Shown: positions 23,280 through 34,473 of the stretch, in pieces | Numbering within the stretch: the first letter of the stretch is position 1 | Layout of the letters: every line of letters starts with the position of its first letter | Source of the DNA: Cephalopachus bancanus | Taxonomy: Eukaryota; Chordata; Mammalia; Primates; Tarsiidae | Length of the DNA stretch: 64,000 bases | NCBI GenBank assembly: GCA_027257055.1 | Contig: JAPVLO010000083.1 | Span: 2,526,001-2,590,000, forward strand | Direction of reading: 5' to 3' | Notes under the pieces: model-generated | The model's database searches: none | Seen by the model: the letters and a program-made list of their open reading frames with translations, nothing else | What the model was told of the DNA's origin: nothing | Position numbers and translations under genes: made by a program

Positions 23280-24180
23280 TAGGTCAGCCGGAACTGGATG
23301 ACAGCCAGCAAGGCGAAAAAGCCTTCTCAAAATTGCTGCCTTTGGACTGCCCGGATCGCTTTCCAGGCTAGGAACAGAGAAGGCCGGGAACCCGAGAGCG
23401 GCCGGCGCGGGCGCCGCGGCAACTTTACTGGTCGGCACCCGCCGCCCGCTCCCGGCCTCCTTTGCTCTCGCGCCCCACCGGCTCCGGCACCGCGCCGAGA
23501 GCGCGGAATTTTGAGGAGGGAGGCAGCACCTCGCTTGGGAGACTCGTCGGGGAAACGTTTCTGGACGCGCGGTGGGGGAAGCGACTCGCCTCCGGCGGGA
23601 CTGGGGACTTACCTGCAGAACCACCGGCCACGATCTGCCGAGAAGCCTCGTGCGCTAAGCCGACCTTGGACTTGGCGGACATCTTCGGCGGCGGGACTCT
23701 GAGGGCGGGGGCTGAGCTGGGAGGGCGAGCTCGCCGCCTGAACGCCGGCCCGCACGGCCTTTCCTCACCCAGAGAGCCGGCGCTGGGTTAGTCCGCGGGC
23801 CGGGAGGCGCCCGGTGGAGCCGCGATCCCGCGAAGGCTCGAAGGCGGGCGTTCCGGGCGCAGATTCGCCGCGTGGTGTGTGGCGGGTCGGCCCCTGCCCG
23901 CGGCGCGCCCTCGGGGGCGTCCAAGGCTCGGGGAAGGTCCCTGGGGAGGAGACTCGCGGATGGGGCTAGGTTGGCCCCCCGCAGCGGGTCAGGCTTTGGG
24001 CGCCTAGATCGAAGCCCACGCCCTTCCTAGCAGGAGCCTCCTGCAAAGTTTGCCGAACTGAACGCGCGGCTGGGGAATCGACCCCGGCCTGGAGCTCTAG
24101 GTCTAGGCGGAGGCGACCCTTGCCCCTCCTGGCAAGCCAGAGCGCAGCGCGGTGGAAAGAAGGGACAGGTGGATGAACGC
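23280..24180. promoter_or_regulatory. SLC25A21: CpG island and SLC25A21 promoter
   Basis: About 900 bp of GC-rich, CpG-dense sequence in an AT-rich surround, centred on the SLC25A21 start codon. On the minus strand, transcription would start somewhere above 23,683. GC-box-like GGGCGG/GGGCGGGGG sequences lie near 23,700-23,710 on the plus strand, just upstream of the start codon. No TATA box is evident. Broad, island-type, constitutive initiation is the likely mode. Overlapping frames of 85-134 codons in other phases are island artefacts. Confidence 0.88.
23613..23682 (-). CDS. SLC25A21: SLC25A21 exon 1 coding part (mitochondrial 2-oxodicarboxylate carrier)
   Basis: The minus-strand ATG at 23,682-23,680 has A at -3. 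It opens 23 codons beginning MSAKSKVGL and ending EASRQIVAGGSA, plus one base, then CAG|GTAAGT (donor GT at 23,612-23,611), giving a phase-1 intron. The human protein, as I know it, starts MSAK and shares EASRQIVAGGSAG, differing here at residues 5, 6, 8, 10 and 11. REASRQIVAGGSAG opens the first transmembrane helix of the six-helix SLC25 fold; the PxDxxK signature lies in exon 2, outside the window. The carrier exchanges 2-oxoadipate and 2-oxoglutarate across the inner mitochondrial membrane in lysine and tryptophan breakdown. Other exons are not in this window. Confidence 0.92.
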
Positions 24181-24395
24181 CTCCGCGTTAGACGTCCTTA
24201 AATTGTGGGCTGTAGCAACTAAGTGAAGGCACCTCTAATTTACACTGATCTTGCAATTGAGGTAAAGTAAGACTTCACCAAAAATTGCTGTGACTTAAGG
24301 GAGTGCATGCCATACTTCATCAACTTTAGTTTTCTTTAGGGAGAGACCAAAAGAAGATAAGACCCGATTATAGTTAGTCTCTTCTCTACCCAGGT
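24181..24395. other. Intergenic sequence next to the island
   Basis: Return to AT-rich sequence. Nothing recognised. Confidence 0.5.
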
Positions 24396-24577
24396 CTGTG
24401 GTTCTCAAACCTTGGCTTTAGTAACCAGCAGCATCAGTACAATTTGTCAGTTTGTTAAGAAATCAAATTCGTGGGTCCCACCCTGACTACTGAATCTTTG
24501 GGGATAAAGCCCAGAAACCTGTATTTTGACAAGTTCTCTGGTAATTGTTGTGAACGTTAAAGATTGTGAACCACTGA
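24396..24577 (+). mobile_element. MER5A-like hAT-Charlie MITE, complete
   Basis: About 180 bp bounded by terminal inverted repeats: CTGTGGTTCTCAAAC at the left and GATTGTGAACCACTG at the right. Internal GTGGGTCCCACCCTGACTACTG fits the MER5A family. It is non-autonomous, with no transposase. Confidence 0.8.
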
Positions 24578-25344
24578 CCTAAATAATAGAGAATAATTAA
24601 GGAGCTTACAGTGTATGCTTTTCATAATACATTTAATTATTCATACTAGGCTCCTAGGATAGTTAGCAAAACAAAACTACTTATTTGTATTATTTTTACG
24701 ATTCAAGTTGCCAGTAGGAGAGACATAAGATCGTGAAAGTTTCGAAAAATACCTGCCACACCCCTAACTGGCAGGAGATGATAAGAGTAAAGGGAAGAAT
24801 TGGAAGGTTTTGGAACCTCCGTTGTCATATTTCTTAAACAGTTTAATTTAATACTCAATATATTTAGTGTAAGCGATATACAATTGACATTTTTGAAGGC
24901 CAGAAGCCATTGAATATCAGCAATTTTAGTATGGTTCAATTTAATATATGATTTCCAAATGTACAAAATGCAATAATTTGGTTTCATGCTTTTTTATTTC
25001 TTAGACTGAGCCATTAAAAGTTGATAATAGTGATATCTGACTGGCAAAATTATTTAAATATTTTGAGAAATTGGGAAACGCTGCTTATGTGATCAGGTGT
25101 GCAAAAATAAAGTTTCTCACTTGTTTAAATTGCTAAGTTTGAAAATGTTTACCAAGAAATAGTTTTCAGAAATGTTGCTAACTAAATAGAATCATGACTT
25201 TTGTAATATCTTTCAGTCTTTTGCTAATTAAATATGAAGTCTTGAGTACAATATAGAATCACTTATTCACTCAACAGATATCGGAAACCTATTATATACT
25301 AGGCATAGAAACAGAATTTCAGAGCACATAGAAAATGTTTCCCT

Positions 25345-25348
<4 letters not shown>
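24578..25348. other. AT-rich intergenic sequence
   Basis: No gene seen. CACTCAACAGATATCGGAAAC followed by TATATACTAGGCATAGAAAC at about 25,268-25,312 resembles an L2 3' end. The remainder is unassigned. Confidence 0.45.
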
Positions 25349-25384
<36 letters not shown>

Positions 25385-25397
25385 CGTCCCCCTCTCC

Positions 25398-25460
<63 letters not shown>
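25349..25460 (+). repeat. (CT)n microsatellite, about 110 bp
   Basis: Near-pure TC dinucleotides with a few CCTCCGTCCCCCTC interruptions, joined directly to an antisense Alu. Confidence 0.97.
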
Positions 25461-25736
<276 letters not shown>

Positions 25737-26387
25737 TTTTCCCTCATTTTCAAAGCAGAAACTGAGTTTTCCAAGATCATAGCAGGAGTAACAATATAGC
25801 TGGGATTTTATTCCAGGATTCCTTCTTTTGATAGAAGTGATTTAAATACTAGCTACTGAATAAACTATATTCTGTCACACAAAAACCTAAAATGATAAAT
25901 ACCCTCAAATTAGTTTCATTTATTTGTATATAAGTAGAGAGTTTTTTAAAGTATCACTGCTCAAAGCTTACACTTTACAAATACCAAGGCATCATGCTAT
26001 TATTTAAGACAGATTTTAGGTCCTGTGCATCCCATCACCTAACAGCATTTCTAAATTCCAAATGACTACTGGGCAATGTGAATGGAATAGTTAATGAGGA
26101 AACTTTAAAAAAATACTTTATTGATCTTTTAGGAATCGCCAAGCTGTTTTCCACAGAGTTTGTAAAAAGCAACAAACAAACAAACACAAAAAAAAACCCT
26201 TTATTGTGATAGAATGGGAAAAAACATTCATGTGACAGAGCTCTGTTTTGGGGGACATAAGTGGGAATCTAAGAGGAGTTAAAAAGTCCTCTAAGCAGTC
26301 AACAAGCAGAAATTTTCTTTCAGCCTAGAAGCTCCTGAGGCCTTCACTTAGAACTAAATTTACACCCAATTCTTAAAAGGGTGGCTA
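25737..26387. other. Unassigned intergenic sequence
   Basis: No exon, RNA gene or clear repeat. A (CAAA)n run lies at about 26,170-26,196. Confidence 0.45.
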
Positions 26388-26545
26388 TCAAGCCCAGGCA
26401 ACATATCAAGACCTTGTCTCTGCAAAAAAAATTAGCAGGGCAGAGTAACATGCATCAGTAATCCTGACTACTCAGGAGGCTGAGGCAGAAGAATCACCTG
26501 AGCCCAGGGGGTCAAGGCTGCAGTGAGTCATGATGAAGATCATGT
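26388..26545 (+). mobile_element. Alu, 5' part (split by later insertion)
   Basis: AGCCCAGGCAACATATCAAGACC through GGCTGCAGTGAGTCATGAT. The missing end, CACCACTGCACTTCAGCATGG, appears at about 27,434, so one old Alu was separated by roughly 880 bp. Confidence 0.8.
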
Positions 26546-27423
26546 CAGGTGGCATGGGGTGTAGTTGTTCTGTGGGTTTCTGACTTCACTGCAGAAAAGA
26601 ATTTCAGAGCAAGACAAAGTATAGTTTAAAGGAAAATTTATTAGAAAGGAAGACATGTCCAAGAGAGAACACAGGTGCCTTAAGGGAAAGGATATGCACT
26701 AACTTAACAAGAAGCTGTATATAATGTTTACAATTGTGATTAAACAAATTCCATAAGCTAAGAGAAGAGGCTTGCAGATATTGGGTCATGAGTTTTGATT
26801 ACCATCTCTCAGCCTTTTAACATCACAAGAACTTTCTAAATAGTGACTGTTACTGCCTAACTAGATTTGGGCTTTTCTTAGACTATCATGTCTCTGTGTT
26901 TTGGACAAGTCACTATTGTTTCTGTGATTTACTGAACTGGTAGTTCCACATTCCAAAGCACAAGGTGGTCAGGTCTGATATGTCTAGTTAGTCAGGTGAA
27001 GGTTGTGTATCGATAAGAAGTAGACCTAGCCAGGCTCGGTGGCTCAGCCTGTAATCCCGCGCCTTTGGGAGGCTGAGGTGAGTGGATTGCCTGAGCCCGC
27101 AGGTTCAAGACCCGCCTGGGCAGGTGAGACCTCATCTCTACAATAAATCAAAAAATCAGCCGGGCATGGTAGTGTATGCCTATAATTCTGGCTACTTGGA
27201 AGGCTGAGGCGGAAGGATTGCCGGAGCCCAGCAGGTCGAGGCTGCGGTGGCCGGGAGCGGCCACTGCACTCCAGTCTGTGTGACAGAGTGAGACTCCAAC
27301 TCAAAAAAAAAAAAAAAAAAAGTAGACCTGAGCACTTAACCACATTAAGTGATTATCTAAATTAGATCTGCCTTAAAAAACTTACCTAACTACATCTAAA
27401 CTTTGTGCTATATTATCGATGCC
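26546..27423 (-). mobile_element. LTR-like insertion between two Alu halves (family unnamed)
   Basis: About 580 bp once the nested Alu is removed. On the minus strand it contains an AATAAA (TTTATT near 26,636-26,641). Its position between two halves of one Alu shows that it is an insertion. No coding frame or retroviral gene is present. The LTR assignment rests on the insertion geometry, size and polyadenylation signal only. Confidence 0.45.
27028..27319 (+). mobile_element. Alu dimer, young CCCGCGCC subfamily, nested in the LTR-like element
   Basis: Target-site duplication AAGTAGACCT at 27,018-27,027 and 27,320-27,329. It shares CCTGTAATCCCGCGCCTTTGG with the copies at 51.4 and 62.4 kb, and has the short form GCCTGGGCAGGTGAGACC. 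Confidence 0.95.
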
Positions 27424-27505
27424 TGCCTCAGCACCACTGCACTTCAGCATGGGTGACAGAATGAGATCCCAATAAATAAATACATAAATAAATAAATAGG
27501 TATCA
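27424..27505 (+). mobile_element. Alu, 3' part with (AATA)n tail
   Basis: CACCACTGCACTTCAGCATGG, then GACAGAATGAGATCCC and an AATAAATA tail. Partner of 26,388-26,545. Confidence 0.8.
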
Positions 27506-28310
27506 AATTTCTTGGTTCATATGAGGTTGGAAAGAACACATTAAAAGAGAATTGGGGAGTGGGTTGGAGAGAATAGGGGAGGCTCTAGAAATGTGAAGAG
27601 CAAGCTGCAACCTTCAGGCCATATTCAGCCCAGCTAACCAATTGGGATAATTACAACATCCCTTGAATGCTTACCTTATGCCAGGCATTATTAGACTATG
27701 TTTATTATTAGGCCCTCTGTTATAGACTCTTTTTATAGTGTTATCTTAGTTCCAGCTTTTATACCTATACTAAAAAAAATCAGGATGCGAAATTATTGAA
27801 TAGTTTGTGGCATCCTTGACTTAGATGAACAACAATAAATTGATAAGCTGGACCAGGAATCCTATGGAATCTGAAGTCAGAAAAGTGCTAACTTCAAAGC
27901 TATAAATTGTGTATGAGTGGAATGGCTTTTCTAAGTTAGCATTCCTCAGCAAGAGCACTACTGACAAATAATTTGTTGAGGGAAGCTATTCTGTGCATTG
28001 TTGGATATTTAGCAGCATCCCTGGCCTCTACCCAAAATTTAGAAACTATTTGTGAGTATTCCTATTTTATGGCAATGTAGTTATTTGCATAAGTTCAGTA
28101 AGAATATGTTTTATTTTGTAACAGGATGCAATTGTAGATATTGGCTATTTTACCAAGATTTTGACTGGAATTGCATATTTCCAGACATGACCAGACTGCT
28201 TAAGTGCTTTGAAGTCGACTTTATAGAGCTGATAAAAAGCCCCTCAGAAAGACTGACCTGGTACCTTGTTAAAAATGGTTCACTTACAAGGCTTCTGACC
28301 TATGATAAAT
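27506..28310. other. Intergenic sequence with old repeat traces
   Basis: GCTTACCTTATGCCAGGCATT (about 27,670) looks MIR/L2-like. At about 27,935-28,045, GCACTACTGACAAATAATT with TTTAGCAGCATCCCTGGCC resembles an old hAT-type MITE. No gene is seen. Confidence 0.45.
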
Positions 28311-28323
28311 AATGTCACTTTCT

Positions 28324-28559
28324 TTTATCTATCTATCTATCTATCAATTATTTATAATAGAGATGAGGTCTCACTATGTTGCCCAGGCTGGTCTCAAACT
28401 CCTGGCCTCAAGTAATCCTATCTATCTATCTATTTATAATAGAGATAAGGTCTCACTATGTTGCCTAGGCTGGTCTCGAACTTCTGGCCTCAAACAATCC
28501 TCCTGTCTCAGCCTCCCAAAGTTCTGGGGTTACGGGAGTAAGCCACCATTCTCGCCAAG
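28324..28559 (-). mobile_element. Antisense Alu arm with internal 82-bp tandem duplication
   Basis: Target-site duplication AATGTCACTTTCT at 28,311-28,323 and 28,560-28,572. A (TATC)n run plus Alu sequence is present twice, at about 28,337-28,418 and 28,419-28,500, with an offset of 82 bases measured at TTTATAATAGAGAT. Confidence 0.9.
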
Positions 28560-28572
28560 AATGTCACTTTCT

Positions 28573-29794
28573 AACAGGCTCAAGAACTTCAAGAAATTTT
28601 GGCAGCTTGAGAAGAGAAGAATTCATACAGGTGTTACAAGCACATTCTAATGAAAAGTCCTTGGCTTGGCTTTTGGCCTTGATGCTTTAAAAAAGTTAAA
28701 TCCAAAATTCCTTGTAAAAGTTCCAGTAAAGTAAAATAAATATACTCACAAACAGTTTCCAAATTTTGGAGAACTCAGGTAGTGAGAGGTAAATTCTGCA
28801 CACAAATGTATACTTTACAATCAGAGTAGCAGCCTTCCAAGAACCTATATGATCTATCACTATTCTTGCTGTAATCTATGCAAATAACCAGGCAATAACT
28901 TTAAGGAGACTAAAATTTATTTTGCAAACAAGTTAGTTCTGTGATTTCCTTGGTAGAAATGGGGAAACTGGAGAAGAAAAACTTAGACTGTAGCCCTGAT
29001 TGTTGTTTTTGACTTTTAATCATTTGCCTACAATTTAGGCTAAATCCTGAATTATATTCTTCTATAAGAAGTCTCTAAAGAAGAACCAGGTTTTAATTAT
29101 CTTCATAATGATTTTAGTAGGCTCTTTTTGTTGTTGCTATTCTGACATACAAATTCTCTTTTTATGGTAATCCTTGTGTGCATTCTATGTCTACTATTTA
29201 AATTACTATGTTCTATATCTCTTATCAGTTAACTTCTTTTGAGAAAACCAGTCATGGTATTCTGAAGACTAGAGATGATTCAACAGAGCCTGTAAATCTT
29301 CCTCATTTAGAATCTCCCTGGGCCTGATCTGCTTTCAATTGCCAACACATTGCTACAAAAGTTAAATCATATCAAGCACCTTCCCTAAAGGCTAAGGACC
29401 TCCTTGCACTCCCCGGGTAGCATGATCCTATATAAACCATTTTCATTTTATCATGGAACTCTTTTGGGCACTGCTGTCCCCATTAGAGTGTTTCTCTGAC
29501 TGCCATAAGTCCCAGTAAATACTCCACAGAGGACTATCAAGAGGAGAATTTATCCCTATCAGTACTCACAGCTTCTACTCTATACTCTGTGAGATCAGTA
29601 TATCTTACTGATTCTCATTTAGCAAGTCCAATTAATATTGCTCAAAGGACAGATTTACACACCTTCCATTTTATAATACTAGGTAGGGGGAATGTTTCCT
29701 AGTCAATGCAATGTCTATTCTCAGAAAACATTTAGGAAATAAGGACACAAAACTAGGCTTTACATAAAGCCTGGTTAAACATTCTAACTTTTAG
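28573..29794. other. Unassigned intergenic sequence
   Basis: 1.2 kb, no recognised gene or repeat. Confidence 0.45.
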
Positions 29795-30075
29795 AGTGGG
29801 TGGGGTGGCTCACATCTGTAATCCTAGCACTTTGGGAGGCCAAGGCAGGAGGACTGCTTGAACGCAGGAGTTCAAGACCAAACTAGGGAACATAGCAAAA
29901 CCTACTTTAGAAAAAAAAAATAGCCAAGTGTTGTAGCATGCACCTGTAGTCCCAGCTACTCAGGAGGCTGAGGCAGAAAGATTGGCTGAACTCTGGAACT
30001 TGAAGCTGCCGTGAGCTATAATTGTGCCACTGCACTCCAGCCTGGGCAACAGAGTGAGATTCCCAATTTTTAAAA
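29795..30075 (+). mobile_element. Old Alu dimer
   Basis: GAGTGGGTGGGGTGGCTCACATC to GCAACAGAGTGAGATTCCC; diverged, with a short T/A-rich tail. Confidence 0.92.
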
Positions 30076-30324
30076 GAATCATGTCTGGTCCTAGGAACTT
30101 GTTTTCTCCACTCCTAGACCATATTACCCTCTCTTGTGAAAAAGGATTTGAGTTCGGGAAGTTATTCTTGAGGTAACAGCCAACCTGGTGGAAAGATAAA
30201 AGCCAGTATGAAGTCTGTTTACCCTGAGAAGAGCACTGTCCAACTCCACTTATAAATTCCAAGTGGAGAACTCAGATGAAGCAGCTGCTATGCTTTGTAT
30301 GCATGCCATGTGAGACTGCATGAC
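30076..30324. other. Intergenic spacer
   Basis: Nothing recognised between two Alus. Confidence 0.45.
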
Positions 30325-30546
30325 AGGGATATTCACTCTGGGCTCAAGTGATCCTCCCCGCCCAGTCTCCTGAATAGCTGGAACTACAGGCATTTGCCAC
30401 TATGCCTGGTTGTTTTTGCATTTTTTATTAAAGATGAGGTCTCACTTTGTTGCCCAAGTTGGTCTCGAACTCCTGGACTCAAGCATTCCTTCTACCTCAG
30501 CTTTCCAAAGTGCTGGGATTACAGATGTGAGCCACTTTGCCCAGCC
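30325..30546 (-). mobile_element. Antisense Alu, partial
   Basis: CTGGGCTCAAGTGATCCTCC to GAGCCACTTTGCCCAGCC. The distal right arm is missing. Confidence 0.9.
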
Positions 30547-31252
30547 TAGAATGGTCGTTTTTAAAAAGTCAAAAAGTAATAGACGTTGGTGCAGATGCAG
30601 TAAAAAGGGAACACATAGAATGTAAGAATGTAAATTAGAATGTAAATTAGTACAACCTCTATGAAAAACACTGTAAATATTTCTCAAAGAAGTAAAAGTA
30701 GATCTACTATCTGATCCAGCAATCCCACTACTTGGTATCTTTTCCTTTGGGTAAGGAAAAGAGGTCATTATATAAAGAAGACACTTGCATTTGTATGCTT
30801 ATTACAGCAGAATTCACAATTGCAAAGATGTAGAATCAACATAAGTGCCCATCAACTGATCAGTGAATAAAGAAAATGTCACACACACACACACATACAC
30901 ACCATGGAATACTATTTAGCCATAAAAAAGAATAAAATATTGTATTTTGCAGTAACTTGGATGGAATTGGAGGCCATTATCCTTAGCGAAGTAATGAAGG
31001 AATGGAAAGTCAAATATTGTGTGTTCTCATAAATGGGAACTAAGCTATGAGTCTGCAAAGGCATATAGAATGGTACAATAGATATTGGCGACTCAGAGGG
31101 GGGAAGGGTGAAAGGGGGTAAGGGATGAAAAATTACCTATTGGGTACAATGTGCACTAGTAGGGGTGACGCATAAAGCCCAGTCTTCTTCACCGCTATAC
31201 AATACGTCCGTGTAACCAAAAAACATCTGCACCCCTAAAGCTACTGGAAAAA
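30547..31252 (+). mobile_element. 5'-truncated L1, ORF2 end and 3' UTR
   Basis: Starts in late ORF2 (AAAAAGTCAAAAAGTAATAGA) and runs through CATGGAATACTATTTAGCC to an L1 3' UTR. An internal (CA)n at about 30,881-30,902 replaced the usual ATATATACAC stretch. Confidence 0.9.
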
Positions 31253-32124
31253 ATTAACATAAGCACTTACTTTCCTTTAAACCAATTAATTAGAGCTCTT
31301 TCATATAATGTGGCAGTTGAATATCACATACACATGACACATATAGACGTACACATACACATAAACATATTTACTTATATTACAGATTTAATTATATTTA
31401 CTTTTCTTCATTTGCCAGTTTTCAAATAGTTCCGCTTCCCCTTTTAGACTATCAGTCATTTCCAGAGACATGACTCTTAGATGAAACAAAGTAGAAAGTT
31501 TACATCTCTAAGGCACAGAACTTAGACTCACACATCATTATCTGAAGACAAGATTGCCAGAAAAGTATCTCCTTTTTAACTTTGCTTATTTCCTAATTAG
31601 ATTACTGGCTTCAGGGAAGAACTCTTTAATGAAGAGGACAAAGTATAAAATTTTTAGGGCCTATATCATGATTTTCTTATTCAAACATGCAAAAAAATAT
31701 GATTATTCCCCGTAATAATAATTATTTGCTGTAAACAACTGCCATGAGCCACCTTTAAAGATGTAGCTCTTGCCCATGACTACTACCATTATGCACACAA
31801 AGGTCAAGTTCACTCACAGCACAAAATACTATCTGGTACCCGAAAAGCCAAAGGGATAAGTGATGCAATACAAAGGGAGTACAGTTTTTGACCTGAGAAG
31901 AATCTGTCCACTTACAACTCTTGCGGAAGGAAAGACGGAGGTTCTTCCCAAAAAGGAGTTATGCAGTGGCTCTTCTGTTTTCCTTGAGGGATCCTAGGCT
32001 ATTCAAAATCTTTTCTTTAGGTCCCTTATGTGGCATCAAGTGTGGGAAGAGAAAGGAGAAACAGACAGAAGTAAATGGAGAAGCAGACTTCAAGAAGTTT
32101 GTAGAGTACAGAGGACTTAGAACT
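31253..32124. other. Unassigned intergenic sequence
   Basis: A loose ACATACACAT-rich patch lies at about 31,325-31,370. Otherwise nothing is recognised. Confidence 0.45.
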
Positions 32125-32158
32125 ATGCGCGCGCGCGTGTGTGTGTGTGTGTGTGTGT
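32125..32158 (+). repeat. (CG)n(TG)n alternating purine-pyrimidine run
   Basis: 34 uninterrupted alternating bases: ATGCGCGCGCGCG then (TG)n. This is the classic composition for Z-DNA formation. Confidence 0.95.
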
Positions 32159-33000
32159 CCCAGATATCAGTCTTGACTAAGTAGACTTCTGCTTACAGAG
32201 CTCTTAATTTTTTTCTTAATTGTTATTCTCATTAGAGTCGTCTTGCTTCTGCTGCTAGATGGGGTCCTATTGCCAAATGGGCAGCTCACAGGAGAGGCTA
32301 TCTTACTGCAGTGTGATAGCTCTCAGCTAACAATTTCTCAAAGCCATCAGCATTTGGGGGGTATCCCTGTACTCATCATGCACAAGTGTCTAAAAAGTAA
32401 GCCACATCATTCCACACATAAGTGGCTGTCCGTCCTGGGATTTCTCCTAAGATGCTTCATTATCTTTGCCTACCTGTTGGTGCCTCAGTTCTTGGCGTGG
32501 TTCACCTGTTGGTGCCTCAGTTCTTGGCGTGGTTTCAAGGTGGGCAGGTCTATACAAAACTATGCCTAAAGTCAGAGGAAGCTGAGAAGCTGAAAATAGA
32601 GGTTGACAGATCCAGTTTCTCAGAAACATTTAATAGGGACTTACAAACAGAAGTCATATCTGTGTCTCGGGGGTGAAAAGCTAAGATGGTGGATCCCTGT
32701 ATCATTACCCCACTAGACCCAGGGCTCACATACCATAGGGAGAGAGTATGTGTGTTTCAGAAGGGAAGAGTAGGACAATTGATGTATAATGACATCAAGG
32801 TTGTTTTGACCCAAGGGCAGGATTTACGGTAAGTACATTCTTTTTCACGAGGAATGGTAGACATAATAGAAATCTTAGAGGCCTTTCTGGACTGGGATTA
32901 ATAAAATATCAACATAGTAGATTAGCATCCAAGATGGAGTTGCTTTGGCCTCCACACCATCCAATAGTTTTAGCCAAAAATGTAGGAGTCATTTCTCATT
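32159..33000. other. Unassigned sequence with a 32-bp tandem duplication
   Basis: A unit starting ACCTGTTGGTGCCTCAG occurs at 32,472-32,503 and 32,504-32,535 with only the last base differing. The surrounding 800 bp are more GC-rich than the flanks and could be an LTR, but I cannot assign a family. Confidence 0.5.
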
Positions 33001-33530
33001 TTCTAATCTCTTCACATCTAGTTCATTAGCTATATGTTATAAATTTTACCTTGGAAATATATCTTTATTTTGTTCATTTCTATCTTCATTGCCACCACCA
33101 TTGTCCCAGCCATAATATCTTTTGCCTGAACAACTAGTTTCCTAATTGTTCTTTGGCCCTTAAAGTCTCCACTCAGTATTCAGCATAACTTTCTAACGAC
33201 ATAAAATAGATCATGACAATATGCTGTTTAAAAAAAATTCTTCAGTGGCTTTTAGTTGCCCTAGAAACAAAATCAAACTTATGATGGCCCTTTCAGGGCT
33301 TCGTGCGAATGGTCCACCTCTATATCTTTGTCTCATACTATTTTCCCCTGATCCAAACATAGTGGTTTTCTTTCTGACTTTTAATATGTCAAGCTTGATC
33401 TGCCTCATGGATTTTACATTTGATATTTCTCTGCCAGGAATTCACTTGCCCTGTCCTATGGCTAATGTCTTCTTATCATAAAAGTCTCAATGTCATTGTA
33501 GTGCATGCTCCGGTGTCTTAAGATTCCTTT
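33001..33530 (+). repeat. Ancient interspersed repeat (family not named)
   Basis: A run of clauses typical of a widespread mammalian repeat: TGCCTGAACAACTAGTTTCC, GATCATGACAATATGCTG, AATTCTTCAGTGGC and TCTGCCAGGAATTCAC. A second, equally old relative lies at 40,870-41,400. No coding capacity. Confidence 0.55.
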
Positions 33531-33784
33531 TACCAAGCTGGCCTGCTCTTGTCCCAGCTGCTGTGACTGTTGGCTGCTAGGAATTCATAATTAATTTATT
33601 TTCTAGAGAAATGTTTTCAGCTAGAGAGAAATTGGGAAGTCACACACATCACACCATTATCTGGGAAGTTTTATATGTCACCATATCCCATATCCTCACC
33701 CTGGGGGCAGCCCCATAGCCAATGACTGATTAAAATATAAAGTGGTACAAAATGTTAACATCCTTGCCTTAAGGTGGGACCAAT
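33531..33784. other. Intergenic spacer
   Basis: Nothing recognised. Confidence 0.4.
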
Positions 33785-34473
33785 ATAGTAGTTTCCTCTT
33801 ATCTGCTAGGAATACATTCCAAGACCCCTTGTAGATACTTGAAACAGTGACTAGCCCAGTCTTTTCCTATACATATGTACTTATGATAAAGTTAAATTTC
33901 TGAATTAGGCACAGTAAGAAATTAACAATAATAATTAATAAAAATGGAACAATTATAATAAAATACTCTAATAAAAGTTATATGAATGTGATCTCTCTCT
34001 CTTTCATAATATCATATTGTGTGGTACCCAATCTTCTTCTTGTAATGATAAGAGATGATAAAAAGACTATGTGACGAGATAAAGTGAGAATGACACAGGC
34101 ATTGTGACAAAGCATTAGGCTACTATTGACCTTCTGCTGATACATTGAAAGGAGTATCATCTGCTTCCAGGTGATCCTGGATCCTGGATCCAGTGATGAT
34201 GTTGATGGCTGGATGTCTGGAGCAGACAATGTCAATGACTAATGGGTTGAATAGTATATACAGCATGAATATGCTGGACAAAGGATGAGTCATGTCCCAG
34301 GCAGGACAGAATAGGATAGTACACAATTTCATCATGCTACTCAGAATGACATGAAATTTAAATTTTATGAATTTATTTCTGGACTTTTCCACTTAATATT
34401 TTTGGACCATGGTTGACTGCAGGTAACTAAAACTGTGTAAAGCAAAATTGCAAATAATGGGGGACTACTGTAC
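33785..34473 (+). mobile_element. Tigger-family (pogo/Tc1-mariner) DNA transposon remnant
   Basis: Left end ATAGTAGTTTCCTCTTATCTG and right end ATGGGGGACTACTGTA are degraded inverted repeats of a CAGTAGTCCCCC terminus. The interior (GGAATACATTCCAAGACCCC; GGCACAGTAAGAAATTAACAA; TGGTTGACTGCAGGTAACTAA) matches a non-autonomous Tigger-type element as I remember it. The exact subfamily name is uncertain. Confidence 0.72.

Larger units (their letters stand above)
1..23612 (-). other. SLC25A21: SLC25A21 intron 1 (partial, 3' end outside window)
   Basis: This whole stretch lies downstream, on the minus strand, of the exon 1 splice donor at 23,612-23,611 and contains no second SLC25A21 exon that I can see. 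It is mostly L1 and Alu. Human SLC25A21 also has very large introns (the gene spans about 0.5 Mb), so a first intron longer than 23 kb is expected. The boundary is read from the sequence; the extent beyond the window is inferred. Confidence 0.85.

Noticed and set aside
23298..23924. Frames of 85-134 codons on both strands in the first CpG island
   Set aside because: GC-rich sequence lacks stop codons by chance. Only the short SLC25A21 phase has family support and a splice donor.
28337..28500. Possible CRISPR-like or satellite array
   Set aside because: Only two copies, explained by duplication within an Alu. There are no regular repeat-spacer arrays anywhere in the window.
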